Position numbers and translations under genes: made by a program. A stretch of 37,094 nt of DNA from Betaproteobacteria bacterium (lineage in GTDB: Bacteria; Pseudomonadota; Gammaproteobacteria; Burkholderiales; Thiobacillaceae): NCBI GenBank assembly GCA_007280375.1, contig QYQG01000037.1, forward strand, positions 1 to 37,094, read 5' to 3'. The notes beneath the pieces were generated by a model. That model saw only the letters and a list, made by a program, of their open reading frames with translations, searched no databases and was not told where the DNA came from. Each line of letters opens with the position of its first letter. Position 1 is the stretch's first letter. Shown piece after piece: positions 28,264-37,094 of this stretch.

Positions 28264-29832
28264 TCAATGCCGGAAGTGACGCATGCCGGTAAACACCATG
28301 GCGATGCCGTGCTCGTTGGCCGCCGCGATTACCTCATCGTCGCGCATCGAGCCGCCTGGCTGGATGACGGCGCGAATACCCGCTGCCGCCGCGTTGTCCA
28401 AGCCGTCGCGGAAGGGGAAAAAGGCGTCCGAGGCCATCACCGAACCGGGCACGATCAGCCCGGCGTGTTCGGCCTTGATGCCGGCGATGCGCGCGGAGTT
28501 GACGCGCGACATCTGCCCTGCGCCCACGCCGATGGTCATGCCGTCCTTGGCATAGACAATGGCGTTCGATTTGACGAACTTGGCGATGCGCCAGGCGAAC
28601 AGGAGATTGGCCATCTCGGTCTCGGTGGGGGCACGCGCGGTGACCACCTTAAGCTCGCCGTGCAACAGCGTATCGGCCTCTTGCACCAAGAGTCCGCCCG
28701 CGACGCGTTTCAGATCCATTTGGTTGACGCCGCCAGTCCACGCACCGCATTCCAACAGGCGCACATTCTTCTTGCTGGCGACGATGGCGGAGGCCTCTGG
28801 GCTGACCTCGGGGGCGATGATGACCTCGACAAACTGCCGCTCGACGATGGCCTGCGCGGTCGCGCCGTCGAGACGACCGTTAAAGGCGATGATGCCGCCA
28901 AAGGCGGATTCGGGGTCGGTTTGATAGGCGCGGTTGTACGCTTCGAGCAGGTCGCGGCCATAGGCCACGCCGCAGGGGTTGGCGTGTTTGACGATGACGC
29001 AGGCGGGGGCGCTGTCAAACTGCTTGACGCACTCCAAGGCCGCGTCGGTGTCGGCGATGTTGTTGTACGACATCTCCTTGCCTTGGATCTGGCGACTGGC
29101 CGCCACCGTGCCAGCGGGGATGTTGTCTTCCACATAAAACGCGCCGGCTTGATGCGGATTTTCGCCATAGCGACAGGTCTGCTGACGGGTAAAGCTGAGG
29201 TTAAGTTTTTCGCCAAAGGCCTCTTTCGCGCCTTCGGCGTTCAGCGCGGTGAGGTAATTGCTGATCGCACCATCGTAGGCGGCGGTGTGGCTAAACGCCT
29301 TTTTGGCGAGCGTGAAACGGGTCGCATCGGTCAACGCGCCCGCGTTGCCCTGCATCTCAGCAATAAGTCCAGCGTAATCGGCTGGATCGGTGACGATGGC
29401 GACATGTTTGTGATTTTTCGCCGAAGATCGCACCATGGCCGGGCCGCCGATGTCGATGTTTTCGATCGCCTCAGCGAGCGTATGCGGCTTAGAGACCGTC
29501 TGCACAAAGGGGTAAAGATTGACGCAGACGAGGTCGATGTAGCCCAGTCCGTGCGTGTCCATGGTCGCCGCGTGTTCGGCGTTGTCGCGCACCGCGAGGA
29601 TGCCGGCATGCACCTTGGGATGCAGGGTCTTGACGCGGCCATCGAGCATCTCGGGGAGGCCGGTGAATTCGGCCACATCCTTGACCGACAGGCCCGCGTC
29701 GCGGATCGCCTTGGCCGTGCCGCCGGTGGATAAAAGCTCAACCCCGGCCGTTTGGAGGGCGCGGGCGAAGTCGATAAGGCCGGTCTTGTCAGACACGGAA
29801 AGCAGGGCGCGTTTAATCATGGTCGTCGTCAC
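28264..29832 (-). CDS. purH: Bifunctional AICAR formyltransferase/IMP cyclohydrolase
   Basis: [71 protein letters not shown]. Confidence 0.97.
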   Translation of the reverse strand: MTTTMIKRALLSVSDKTGLIDFARALQTAGVELLSTGGTAKAIRDAGLSVKDVAEFTGLPEMLDGRVKTLHPKVHAGILAVRDNAEHAATMDTHGLGYIDLVCVNLYPFVQTVSKPHTLAEAIENIDIGGPAMVRSSAKNHKHVAIVTDPADYAGLIAEMQGNAGALTDATRFTLAKKAFSHTAAYDGAISNYLTALNAEGAKEAFGEKLNLSFTRQQTCRYGENPHQAGAFYVEDNIPAGTVAASRQIQGKEMSYNNIADTDAALECVKQFDSAPACVIVKHANPCGVAYGRDLLEAYNRAYQTDPESAFGGIIAFNGRLDGATAQAIVERQFVEVIIAPEVSPEASAIVASKKNVRLLECGAWTGGVNQMDLKRVAGGLLVQEADTLLHGELKVVTARAPTETEMANLLFAWRIAKFVKSNAIVYAKDGMTIGVGAGQMSRVNSARIAGIKAEHAGLIVPGSVMASDAFFPFRDGLDNAAAAGIRAVIQPGGSMRDDEVIAAANEHGIAMVFTGMRHFRH

Positions 29833-29855
29833 TAATCGTCAAAACAAAGAAAGGG

Positions 29856-30101
29856 TTATTCGATGCCGTGGTGCTGCATCTTTTTGCGTAGGGTGTTGCG
29901 GTTGATGCCGAGGATCTCGGCGGCGCGGCTTTGATTGCCAGCCGCGCGATGCAGGATGTCTTCTAACAAGGGCTTTTCGGCGGCCAGGATGACGAGGTCG
30001 TACAGGCCCAAGGCCGGCTCGCCATCGAGGTCGTGGAAGTATTTTTTAAGGACGCGACGGATGCAAACGGCGATGTCGTTTTCTTGTTTTTCGGTGCTCA
30101 T
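29856..30101 (-). CDS. fis: Fis-family DNA-binding protein
   Basis: 81 aa; GNQSRAAEILGINRNTLRKKMQHHGIE; ATGA overlap with dusB. Confidence 0.94.
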   Translation of the reverse strand: MSTEKQENDIAVCIRRVLKKYFHDLDGEPALGLYDLVILAAEKPLLEDILHRAAGNQSRAAEILGINRNTLRKKMQHHGIE

Positions 30102-31129
30102 GCCGTAATCTCCGTTAACTGTTGCGTCGTCTGTTGCGCGTACATCAAGTGCGGGCTGCGATCCTGCGCCCGCCAGAAAAAGTCATCCACCGCCACGCGT
30201 TGCGCGTCCATACCTTCGAGCTGATTCATGGCATGGCGAAAATGCGCCGAGTCCGCCAAGCCGCGTGTGTACCAGGCGATGTGTTTACGCGCCATGCGCG
30301 GCCCGGCGATGTCGCCATAAAAACGATACAGGTCTTCCAGATGCTCGATCAAGACCTGATGGATCTCGGCCACCTCGGGGTGCGACAACTCCGTCCCGGT
30401 CGCCAAAAAATGGGCGATCTCGCGGAACAACCACGGCCGACCTTGCGCGGCGCGACCGATCATGACCGCATCCGCGCCCGTCGTCTCCAGCACAAACTGC
30501 GCCTTTTGCGGCGTGGTGATGTCGCCATTGGCGATGATGGGGATCCGCGCCGCCGCCTTGACCGCCGTGATGGTCGTGTATTCCGCCTCGCCCGTATAGC
30601 CACAGGCGCGGGTGCGGCCGTGGATGGCGAGCGCCTGGATGCCCGATTCTTGCGCGATCTTTAAGATCATCAAGGCATTGCGGCTGTCCTTGTCCCAGCC
30701 GGTGCGGATCTTCAGCGTCACCGGCGTATCCGGCACGGCTTCGACCACCGCCGATAAGATGCGCCCCACCAAGGGTTCGTCCTTCAACAGCGCGGAACCG
30801 GCCATGACATTGCAGATCTTCTTGGCCGGACAGCCCATGTTGATGTCGATGATCTGCGCGCCCTCGTTGGCGTTATATTTTGCCGCCTCGGCCATCATCA
30901 AAGGGTCAGACCCCGCGATCTGCACCGAGATCGGCGCGACCTCGCCATCGTGATTGGCGCGGCGGCGCGTCTTGGCCGAACCATAGAGCAACGAGTTTGA
31001 GGTCACCATCTCAGACACCGCCATGCCCGCGCCCATGCGTTTGCAGAGCTGACGGAACGGCCGATCGGTCACCCCCGCCATGGGCGCGACGATCAGGTTG
31101 TTCTTAAGGAGGTAAGGGCCGATTTGCAC
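30098..31129 (-). CDS. dusB: tRNA-dihydrouridine synthase B; likely GTG start at 31129 (ORF extends to 31180)
   Basis: IGPYLLKNNLIVAPMAGVTDRPFRQLCKRMGAGMAVSEM, DINMGCPAKKI, IHGRTRACGYTGEAEY; dusB-fis order. Confidence 0.94.
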   Translation of the reverse strand: MQIGPYLLKNNLIVAPMAGVTDRPFRQLCKRMGAGMAVSEMVTSNSLLYGSAKTRRRANHDGEVAPISVQIAGSDPLMMAEAAKYNANEGAQIIDINMGCPAKKICNVMAGSALLKDEPLVGRILSAVVEAVPDTPVTLKIRTGWDKDSRNALMILKIAQESGIQALAIHGRTRACGYTGEAEYTTITAVKAAARIPIIANGDITTPQKAQFVLETTGADAVMIGRAAQGRPWLFREIAHFLATGTELSHPEVAEIHQVLIEHLEDLYRFYGDIAGPRMARKHIAWYTRGLADSAHFRHAMNQLEGMDAQRVAVDDFFWRAQDRSPHLMYAQQTTQQLTEITA

Positions 31130-31237
31130 AAATGCTACCGTGGGATTGCCTAAAAGGGAGGCACATTCTACGCCTCTCACGGCCCTCGTGTGGCGGATTT
31201 ACATACGGCACGATAGCCAATTTAGCGCCACTACTGC

Positions 31238-32713
31238 ATGATCAAGGCCATGCGTAAATTATTTCTCCTGTTCTGGCCCCTCGCCCTCGGCGCTGTGAGC
31301 GTCTTTGGTTTTGCACCCTATGGCCACTTTTGGTTGCCCGTGCTGACCTTGGCCCTGCTCTTTATGCGCGTGCGCGTGGTTAGCCCGCGCATGGCCTTTG
31401 CCCAAGGTTACCTCTTTGGCTTGGGCTTTTTTCTGGCGGGCGTGTCGTGGGTATTCGTCAGCCTGCACACCTTTGGCCAACTGCCGTGGCCGCTGGCGGG
31501 TCTAGCGACCTTTTTGTTTTGCGCCTTCCTCGCCCTGTTTCCGGCCGCCGCGCTTGGCTTGGCGGCGCGTCTTACGGCGCACCCCGCGCTGCGTTTACTC
31601 GTCGCCGCACCTGCCTTTTGGATGCTGTTTGAATGGCTACGCGGTTGGATCTTCACCGGTTTTCCGTGGCTGGCGATCGGTTACGCGGCCGCGCCGGATA
31701 GCCCGTTGGCCGCATTCGCACCCCTCCTCGGCGTGTATGGCCTATCGCTCTTGACCGCTTTGGCCGCTGGCGCGAGCGCCTTACGCAATCGCATCGGCCT
31801 CATGGTGCTGCTGGGCCTCGGGCTCGTCAGTTGGGGCGCGCAGCAGCCCGACTGGACCGCCCCGAGCGGCGCGCCCGTCACGGTCAGCCTCGTGCAAGGC
31901 AATGTGGCGCAAGACCTAAAATTTCAACCGGGACGCATCGAGCAGACGCTGCGGGATTATTTGCGCCTCGTGCGGGACGGTCACGGGCGTTTGACGATCC
32001 TACCCGAGACGGCCCTGCCCCTCTTTTGGCACGATGTCCCGCTCGGTTATCAGACGGCCCTCGCCGATGCTGCGCGGGCGCGCGGCGGCGATGTCGTGAT
32101 CGGCGTGCCGACGCTGAATGCGGATGGGCGTTATTTCAACAGCGTGGTCAGCGTCGGCAGCGCGCCGCAACAGGGCTTTCACAAGGCGCATCTGGTGCCG
32201 TTTGGCGAATTCGTGCCGCCCGGATTCCGCTGGCTCGTCGAACAGATGCAGATCCCGCTCGGCGATTTCTCGCGCGGCGCGATCAACCAAACCCCGCTGG
32301 CGGTAGCCGGGCAACAGGTGGCGATGAATATCTGTTACGAAGATGTCTTTGGCGAAGAGCTTATCCACGCCCTGCCGCAGGCGACCTTGATGGCCAATGT
32401 CAGCAACGATGCGTGGTTTGGCGACACCGCCGCGCCGTGGCAACACCTGCAGATCGCGCAGATGCGCGCCTTGGAGACGGGGCGTGTGTGGCTACGCGCC
32501 AATAACACCGGCGTTACCGCCGTGATCGACGCACAGGGCCGCGTCACCGCACAGTTACCGTTATTTACGCAAGGCGTGCTGGAGGCCACGGTGCAAGGCC
32601 GTAGCGGGCTGACCCCGTTTGCGCGTTGGGGCAATATCCTGGTGCTGGCGCTGGCGTTGCTAATGCTGGCATTTGCGGCATGGCACGGGCTTCGATACCC
32701 TCGGCTGCGGTAG
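31238..32713 (+). CDS. lnt: Apolipoprotein N-acyltransferase
   Basis: Multi-TM N-terminus; VQGNVAQDLKF, LPETALPLF, HKAHLVPFGEFVP, NICYEDVFGEE, NVSNDAWFGDTAAPWQHLQIAQMRALETGR. Confidence 0.95.
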   Translation: MIKAMRKLFLLFWPLALGAVSVFGFAPYGHFWLPVLTLALLFMRVRVVSPRMAFAQGYLFGLGFFLAGVSWVFVSLHTFGQLPWPLAGLATFLFCAFLALFPAAALGLAARLTAHPALRLLVAAPAFWMLFEWLRGWIFTGFPWLAIGYAAAPDSPLAAFAPLLGVYGLSLLTALAAGASALRNRIGLMVLLGLGLVSWGAQQPDWTAPSGAPVTVSLVQGNVAQDLKFQPGRIEQTLRDYLRLVRDGHGRLTILPETALPLFWHDVPLGYQTALADAARARGGDVVIGVPTLNADGRYFNSVVSVGSAPQQGFHKAHLVPFGEFVPPGFRWLVEQMQIPLGDFSRGAINQTPLAVAGQQVAMNICYEDVFGEELIHALPQATLMANVSNDAWFGDTAAPWQHLQIAQMRALETGRVWLRANNTGVTAVIDAQGRVTAQLPLFTQGVLEATVQGRSGLTPFARWGNILVLALALLMLAFAAWHGLRYPRLR

Positions 32714-32724
32714 AATCCGCACCC

Positions 32725-33789
32725 ATGACCACACGACTCACTCACCTCTCGCACGGCGGCGGCTGCGGCTGCAAGATCGCCCCCGCCGTCTTAGAACAGA
32801 TCCTTGCCGCCACGCCCTATGCCAAGGGATTGACCTCGGCCTTTCCCGATTTATTAGTCGGCATCGAATCCTCCGATGACGCGGCGGTGTGGCGTTTGAA
32901 CGAACACCAAGCCATCGTCGCGACCACCGATTTTTTCATGCCCATCGTCGATGACCCGTTCGCCTTTGGCCGCATCGCCGCGACCAACGCCATCTCCGAT
33001 GTCTATGCCATGGGCGGGCGACCGTTGTTTGGCCTTGCCTTGGTCGGCATGCCGCTCGACAAACTCCCGCACGACACCATCCGCCAGATCTTGGCCGGTG
33101 GCGAGGCGGCAGCAGCAGCGGCGGGGATGCCCATTGCCGGCGGTCATTCCATCGAATCGGCCGAACCGATCTACGGCTTGGTCGCGATCGGTGTCGTTGA
33201 TCCGGCCCGCATCAAGAAGAACAGCGCGGCGCGTGCGGGCGATGTGTTGATCCTCGGCAAGGGCTTGGGCGTGGGCATCTTCTCCGCCGCGCTCAAAAAA
33301 GACGCGCTGCCGCCCGCCGCCTACGCCGCGATGATAGACTCGACCACGCAACTCAATACCCCCGGCCCCGATCTGGCCGCCTTAGACGGCGTGCACGCGA
33401 TGACCGATGTCACCGGCTTTGGCCTCTTAGGACACGCATGGGAGATCGCGCGCGGCTCCAATGTACAGATCGAGATCGCATGGCCCAGCGTGCCACTCTT
33501 ACACGGCGCAAACGAACTGGCGCAAGCCGGTTTTATCACCGGCGCATCGGGACGCAACTGGGCCAGCTATGGCCATGCCGTCACCCTGTTCGACGGCTGC
33601 ACCGACTGGCAACGCGCCCTCTTAACCGACCCGCAAACCAGCGGCGGCCTCTTGGTCAGTTGCGCCTTGGATGCCGCCGACACGGTCTTGGCCCTCTTCG
33701 CCCAACACGGATTTGCGACCGCCGCCGTCATCGGCCACATCCACGCGGGTCCCGCCGCCGTCAGCGTCAGCGTCAGCGTTCGACGATGA
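32725..33789 (+). CDS. selD: Selenide, water dikinase (Cys-type active site); likely start 32725
   Basis: LTHLSHGGGCGCKIAPAVLEQIL, SSDDAAVWRLNEHQAIVATTDFF, TDVTGFGLLGHAWE, LTDPQTSGGLLVSC. Confidence 0.96.
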   Translation: MTTRLTHLSHGGGCGCKIAPAVLEQILAATPYAKGLTSAFPDLLVGIESSDDAAVWRLNEHQAIVATTDFFMPIVDDPFAFGRIAATNAISDVYAMGGRPLFGLALVGMPLDKLPHDTIRQILAGGEAAAAAAGMPIAGGHSIESAEPIYGLVAIGVVDPARIKKNSAARAGDVLILGKGLGVGIFSAALKKDALPPAAYAAMIDSTTQLNTPGPDLAALDGVHAMTDVTGFGLLGHAWEIARGSNVQIEIAWPSVPLLHGANELAQAGFITGASGRNWASYGHAVTLFDGCTDWQRALLTDPQTSGGLLVSCALDAADTVLALFAQHGFATAAVIGHIHAGPAAVSVSVSVRR

Positions 33790-33855
33790 GATGTCAGCGT
33801 TGGCCAGAAGTCGTGGTCTGCCCCCACACACGCCTGGGCGCACCTAGGCGCGTCG

Positions 33856-35787
33856 TCATTGCGGGCGGAGGGCGTGGTTAAGGTAGGCGCGTAGGCGCGC
33901 GGGTTTCAAGGGTTTGTGCAACAAGGTGAGGCCGGAAGCGTTGATCGCCGCGATGGTTTCCGGGCCGGTGTCGCCGGTGATGATGGCGGCGGGCAGGCCT
34001 TCGCCCAGTTCTTGGCGCAACCAGCGCACGCTGACGATGCCGTCGCGCTCACCGGGTAGACGATAATCGGACAGGATGACATCGGGCAGACGGCCTAATT
34101 CGCCCAAGGCATCGAGCAAGGCCTCGGCTGAAACCGCCGCGACCGTTTCCATCCCCCATTCGCGCAGCAGCGTCGTCATCGCCCCCAAGATGAGGGTGTC
34201 ATCGTCGAGGATGGCGATCAAGGGCGCATCCTCACGCGGCAGGGTAGCGGTGGCGTCCGTCGTGACCGTCACCGCCGTAACCTGTATCGGCGTACAGCGC
34301 GCCAAGGTCAGCCCAAAGCGCGAACCGCGCCCCAGCGTCGAGCGCAGCGTCACCGCGCTGCCCAGCAACTCGGCCTCTCGCGCCACGATGGCGAGGCCCA
34401 AACCCAGGCCCTTGGCGCGTTGCCGTTCGGGGTTGTCGATCTGGAAATATTCCTCAAAGACCTGCGCCTGTTGCCGGGCGGCGATACCCAAACCGGTATC
34501 TAGCACCTGCAACTCCACCGCACCGGCGCGTCGCCGCGCACCGACAATGACACGCCCCTGCGGCGTATAGCGGATGGCGTTGCTGACCAGATTCATCACG
34601 ATGCGCTCCGTCAACAACGGGTCGCTCTGCGCCGATAGGCTACAGGGCAACACACGCAGCGTCAGGCCTTTTTCGGCGGCAGTCGGGGCAAAATGTTGCC
34701 GGATATTGTCCAGCACCCCTTGCACCGGAAAACACTCCGGCTGCGCCTGCACGATACCAGCATCAAGGCGCGAGAGGTCGAGCAGACCGCCCAGCATGTC
34801 GCCCATCGCCGTGGCCGAGGCATCGATGTGCGCCGTCAGGCGTTGCAACTCACCTTCCGGCACCTTGTCTTTCAGGGCGGAGATCAACAGGGTCAGGGCG
34901 TGCAAGGGTTGGCGCAGGTCATGGCTGGCGGCGGCGAGAAACTTGGACTTGGCACGCACGGCGGCCTCGGCGGCTAGTTTTTGCTCCGTCAACTCGGCGG
35001 TTGCCGTCTGGATGCCGATCTGTAGATTTTCGTGCACATCGTGCAAGGTCTCCGCCATGTCGTTGATGTCTCGTTCCAGTTGTCGCAACTCGCCCTCGGC
35101 CTGTTCGACCGGACAGCGCGCGTCTAGGCGACCACGGGTCAAGGCGTGTACCGTGTCGGTAATGCGATGCAGGCGGCGCGCCAAGCGACGACTCAAGGTC
35201 CACGCCATGGTCGCGGCGAGGGCGATCAGGCCGATTAGAAAGGTCAAGATCGTCAAGAGGCTCTCACGCTGTGCGGCGCGAATCGGCGCATCGTTCAAAA
35301 CCACCACGACATGGCCGATCGCGCCCACGCCCAACACACTGTCCATACCCATTGCCTGCGCGCTTTGCACCAAGCCGATCGGGCGACGGAAGAAATAGTC
35401 GTCGTCCACGCGCCGCTCGGCGTGTGTTTGCAACAGGGCACGGTTGGCCAACAAGGCCTCCTTACCGCTCTTGACCCACCAGCGCCCGTGCTCATCGACC
35501 ACGCCAATCGCGTCTCGCTGAGGGTTGAGGCCCGCGTGATCGGCTAGGCGTTGCAGGTTGGCCGTGCTCCCCGTGAAGAGGTCATAGGCGGCGACCTCGG
35601 CCAATTGAGTGGTCAGCTCGCGGCCGCGTTGGCGCAAGGCGGCCTCGGCCTCGCGGCCACTTTGATGCACTTCATAGACCGCAAACAAGGCCGCGCTCAA
35701 CACCGCAGGCAAGAGCGCCAGCCACAGCAAACGCGCATGCAGCGTGCCAACACAACGACGCAGGCTAGAAAACCACGACAGGTACAC
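33856..35787 (-). CDS. Hybrid sensor histidine kinase with C-terminal receiver domain
   Basis: Two TM regions, HAMP, AAASHDLRQPLHALTLLISALKD H-box, LVSNAIRYTPQG N-box, DTGLGI G1, C-terminal REC (ILDDDTLILG...VILSDYRLPG...LHKPLKPARL). Confidence 0.94.
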   Translation of the reverse strand: MYLSWFSSLRRCVGTLHARLLWLALLPAVLSAALFAVYEVHQSGREAEAALRQRGRELTTQLAEVAAYDLFTGSTANLQRLADHAGLNPQRDAIGVVDEHGRWWVKSGKEALLANRALLQTHAERRVDDDYFFRRPIGLVQSAQAMGMDSVLGVGAIGHVVVVLNDAPIRAAQRESLLTILTFLIGLIALAATMAWTLSRRLARRLHRITDTVHALTRGRLDARCPVEQAEGELRQLERDINDMAETLHDVHENLQIGIQTATAELTEQKLAAEAAVRAKSKFLAAASHDLRQPLHALTLLISALKDKVPEGELQRLTAHIDASATAMGDMLGGLLDLSRLDAGIVQAQPECFPVQGVLDNIRQHFAPTAAEKGLTLRVLPCSLSAQSDPLLTERIVMNLVSNAIRYTPQGRVIVGARRRAGAVELQVLDTGLGIAARQQAQVFEEYFQIDNPERQRAKGLGLGLAIVAREAELLGSAVTLRSTLGRGSRFGLTLARCTPIQVTAVTVTTDATATLPREDAPLIAILDDDTLILGAMTTLLREWGMETVAAVSAEALLDALGELGRLPDVILSDYRLPGERDGIVSVRWLRQELGEGLPAAIITGDTGPETIAAINASGLTLLHKPLKPARLRAYLNHALRPQ

Positions 35788-35804
35788 GCGGCGAGCCTGA
35801 GCGT

Positions 35805-36458
35805 TTAGGCCAGACCGGCCTTCTGCGCCACCAAGACCGCCTCGGTACGATTAGAGGCATCCAGTGCACGCAGAACAGCGGTGACATGGATCTTCACCGT
35901 ACCCTCAGTGAGGTGAAAGGCCTCGGCGATCTGCCGATTGCTCATCCCCTGCCCCATCAGACGCAAGACCTCTAACTGTCGCTCGGTCAAGCTGGCCAAG
36001 CGGGGACCGCTGGGGCTGACGGGATGCAGGATAGGGGCCACGCTCTGCGCGCTGAGCAGTTCGGGCGGGGCATAGACGCCACCGGCCAGCACCAGGTGCA
36101 TCGCCAACAAGATCACCGCCGGGGCCGAGGCCTTGCTGATATAGCCCATCGCGCCGGCGGCCAAGACCTGCCGCACCTCATCGGGACGATCCGCCGCCGA
36201 CAGGACGATGAGCGGGATATGCGGAAAACGCGCGCGGAACTGGGTGATGCCCTCGATCCCCGTGCCGCCCGGCATATTGAGATCGAGCAAGGCCAGATCC
36301 ATCTCCGTATGCTGAGCCGTGATCGCATAGGCGCTGGGATAGTCTATCGCCTCTAAGATCTCGACCTGGGCATCGAGCTTAAGTAATACAGGTTTAACCC
36401 CCTCACGGAACAGGGGATGGTCATCGGCAAGCAGTATTTGCATGGCAGGCAGCGACAA
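35805..36458 (-). CDS. NarL/FixJ-type response regulator with LuxR HTH
   Basis: ILLADDHPLFREGV, LDLNMPGGTGIEG, SKASAP; LTERQLEVLRLMGQGMSNRQIAEAFHLTEGTVKIHVTAVLRAL. Confidence 0.95.
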   Translation of the reverse strand: MSLPAMQILLADDHPLFREGVKPVLLKLDAQVEILEAIDYPSAYAITAQHTEMDLALLDLNMPGGTGIEGITQFRARFPHIPLIVLSAADRPDEVRQVLAAGAMGYISKASAPAVILLAMHLVLAGGVYAPPELLSAQSVAPILHPVSPSGPRLASLTERQLEVLRLMGQGMSNRQIAEAFHLTEGTVKIHVTAVLRALDASNRTEAVLVAQKAGLA

Positions 36459-36576
36459 GAAGACAATGCCGCGCAGTTTATACCAAAGTCAGGTTTAGCC
36501 CTATGACTTTACCCAAAGGTCTTTGTGACCCAAAAACCACAGACGCAGGTCATAGGCGTATGGGTTGATCTATGAC

Positions 36577-36604
36577 TTGCGTTATATGCCAGATCGTGTA
36601 GAAT
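36577..36604 (+). promoter_or_regulatory. Sigma-70-like promoter TTGCGT-16 bp-TAGAAT for the MDP-repeat gene
   Basis: Boxes at 36577-36582 and 36599-36604; 71 bp upstream of ATG 36676. Confidence 0.55.
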
Positions 36605-36675
36605 GCCTTCCATCGCGAAACGAAACCTACGCCGCGAACAGCTTTCTAACCTTTCTATCTTACTTGGAGTTTCAA

Positions 36676-37094
36676 ATGAAATTATCTACCCTTGTTTCTG
36701 CCCTGACCCTGTCGGCTATCGCTACCGTTTCGTTCGCTGCTGATCTGGCTAAATTGCCTGCTGCCGTGGCGACTCCTAAGGCTGCCGTGGCTACGATGCA
36801 ATCCCTGATGGACCCGGCGACTTCGATCGCTTTGATCCAGAGCTCGATTGATCCGGCCTTCTACACGAAGATGGGCCAGTCGGCTATGGACCCCAAGACC
36901 GTTGGCGCGTACATGGTTTTCGCTGACCCGGCCCTGGCCACTCAGTGGATGGCCGCTTCGATGGACCCGAACTTCGCCATGAGCATGGTTACTCCGATGA
37001 TGAACCCGAACACCTATGTGAAGTGGATGTCCGCTCCTATGGATCCTCGCGTTCTGAACCTCGGCAGCCAGCTGATCAACCCGTCTTTGTACAC
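36676..37094 (+). CDS. Secreted MDP-repeat protein, unknown function, truncated at window edge
   Basis: Manual translation from ATG 36676 with GGAG RBS at 36666-36669: MKLSTLVSALTLSAIATVSFAADLAKLPAAVATPKAAVATMQSLMDPATSIALIQSSIDPAFYTKMGQSAMDPKTVGAYMVFADPALATQWMAASMDPNFAMSMVTPMMNPNTYVKWMSAPMDPRVLNLGSQLINPSLY..., open to the end. Confidence 0.85.
   Translation, partial: MKLSTLVSALTLSAIATVSFAADLAKLPAAVATPKAAVATMQSLMDPATSIALIQSSIDPAFYTKMGQSAMDPKTVGAYMVFADPALATQWMAASMDPNFAMSMVTPMMNPNTYVKWMSAPMDPRVLNLGSQLINPSLY

Noticed and set aside
27955-29733. 592-aa plus-strand ORF antisense to purD/purH
   Set aside because: Mirror ORF of high-GC coding DNA; purD and purH on the minus strand are unambiguous and the translation (His/Arg/Gly/Asp-rich) resembles no protein.
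33766-33780. Short GTCAGC tandem repeat at the selD C-terminus (SVSVSV)
   Set aside because: Only about three units; likely a minor microsatellite with no evident function.
33438-33881. 147-aa Arg-rich ORF at the selD 3' end
   Set aside because: Out-of-frame shadow of selD.
1-37094. CRISPR arrays, tRNA/rRNA genes, IS elements, prophage genes
   Set aside because: None recognised by eye; no spacer-repeat arrays, transposase ORFs or structural phage genes in the ORF set.

Overview
37 kb of GC-rich proteobacterial chromosome (gene order looks gammaproteobacterial), densely coding, with no rRNA, tRNA or CRISPR array recognised by eye. The housekeeping backbone is moeB(partial)-hyp-ctpA-envC-gpmI (minus), yibN-like rhodanese-grxC (plus), prmC/prfA/hemA, a large divergent class A PBP, hemF, tsaC, purD-purH-fis-dusB (minus), lnt-selD (plus), and a NarL-type response regulator plus hybrid histidine kinase (minus). 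Accessory material sits on this backbone. (1) At 5.3-12.1 kb, between gpmI and yibN-grxC, is a cassette of an ArsR-family regulator with SqrR/BigR/YgaV-like paired cysteines, then TolC-like OMF, lipoprotein MFP, RND pump and a DUF2892 protein. (2) At 14.3-17.3 kb, an MMPL-type transporter plus a secreted partner interrupts the usual hemA-prfA-prmC neighbourhood. (3) At 24.4-26.3 kb is a lipoprotein/beta-barrel/XRE mini-island bounded by REP-like repeats. (4) At the right edge is a truncated secreted protein built of 12-13-residue [M/I][D/N]P repeats, divergent from the two-component system, with a strong-looking promoter and an inverted-repeat motif. The MDP-repeat protein and the putative reactive-sulfur-responsive RND cassette are the best candidates for something undescribed. 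All family calls are from reading the translations; no database search was run.
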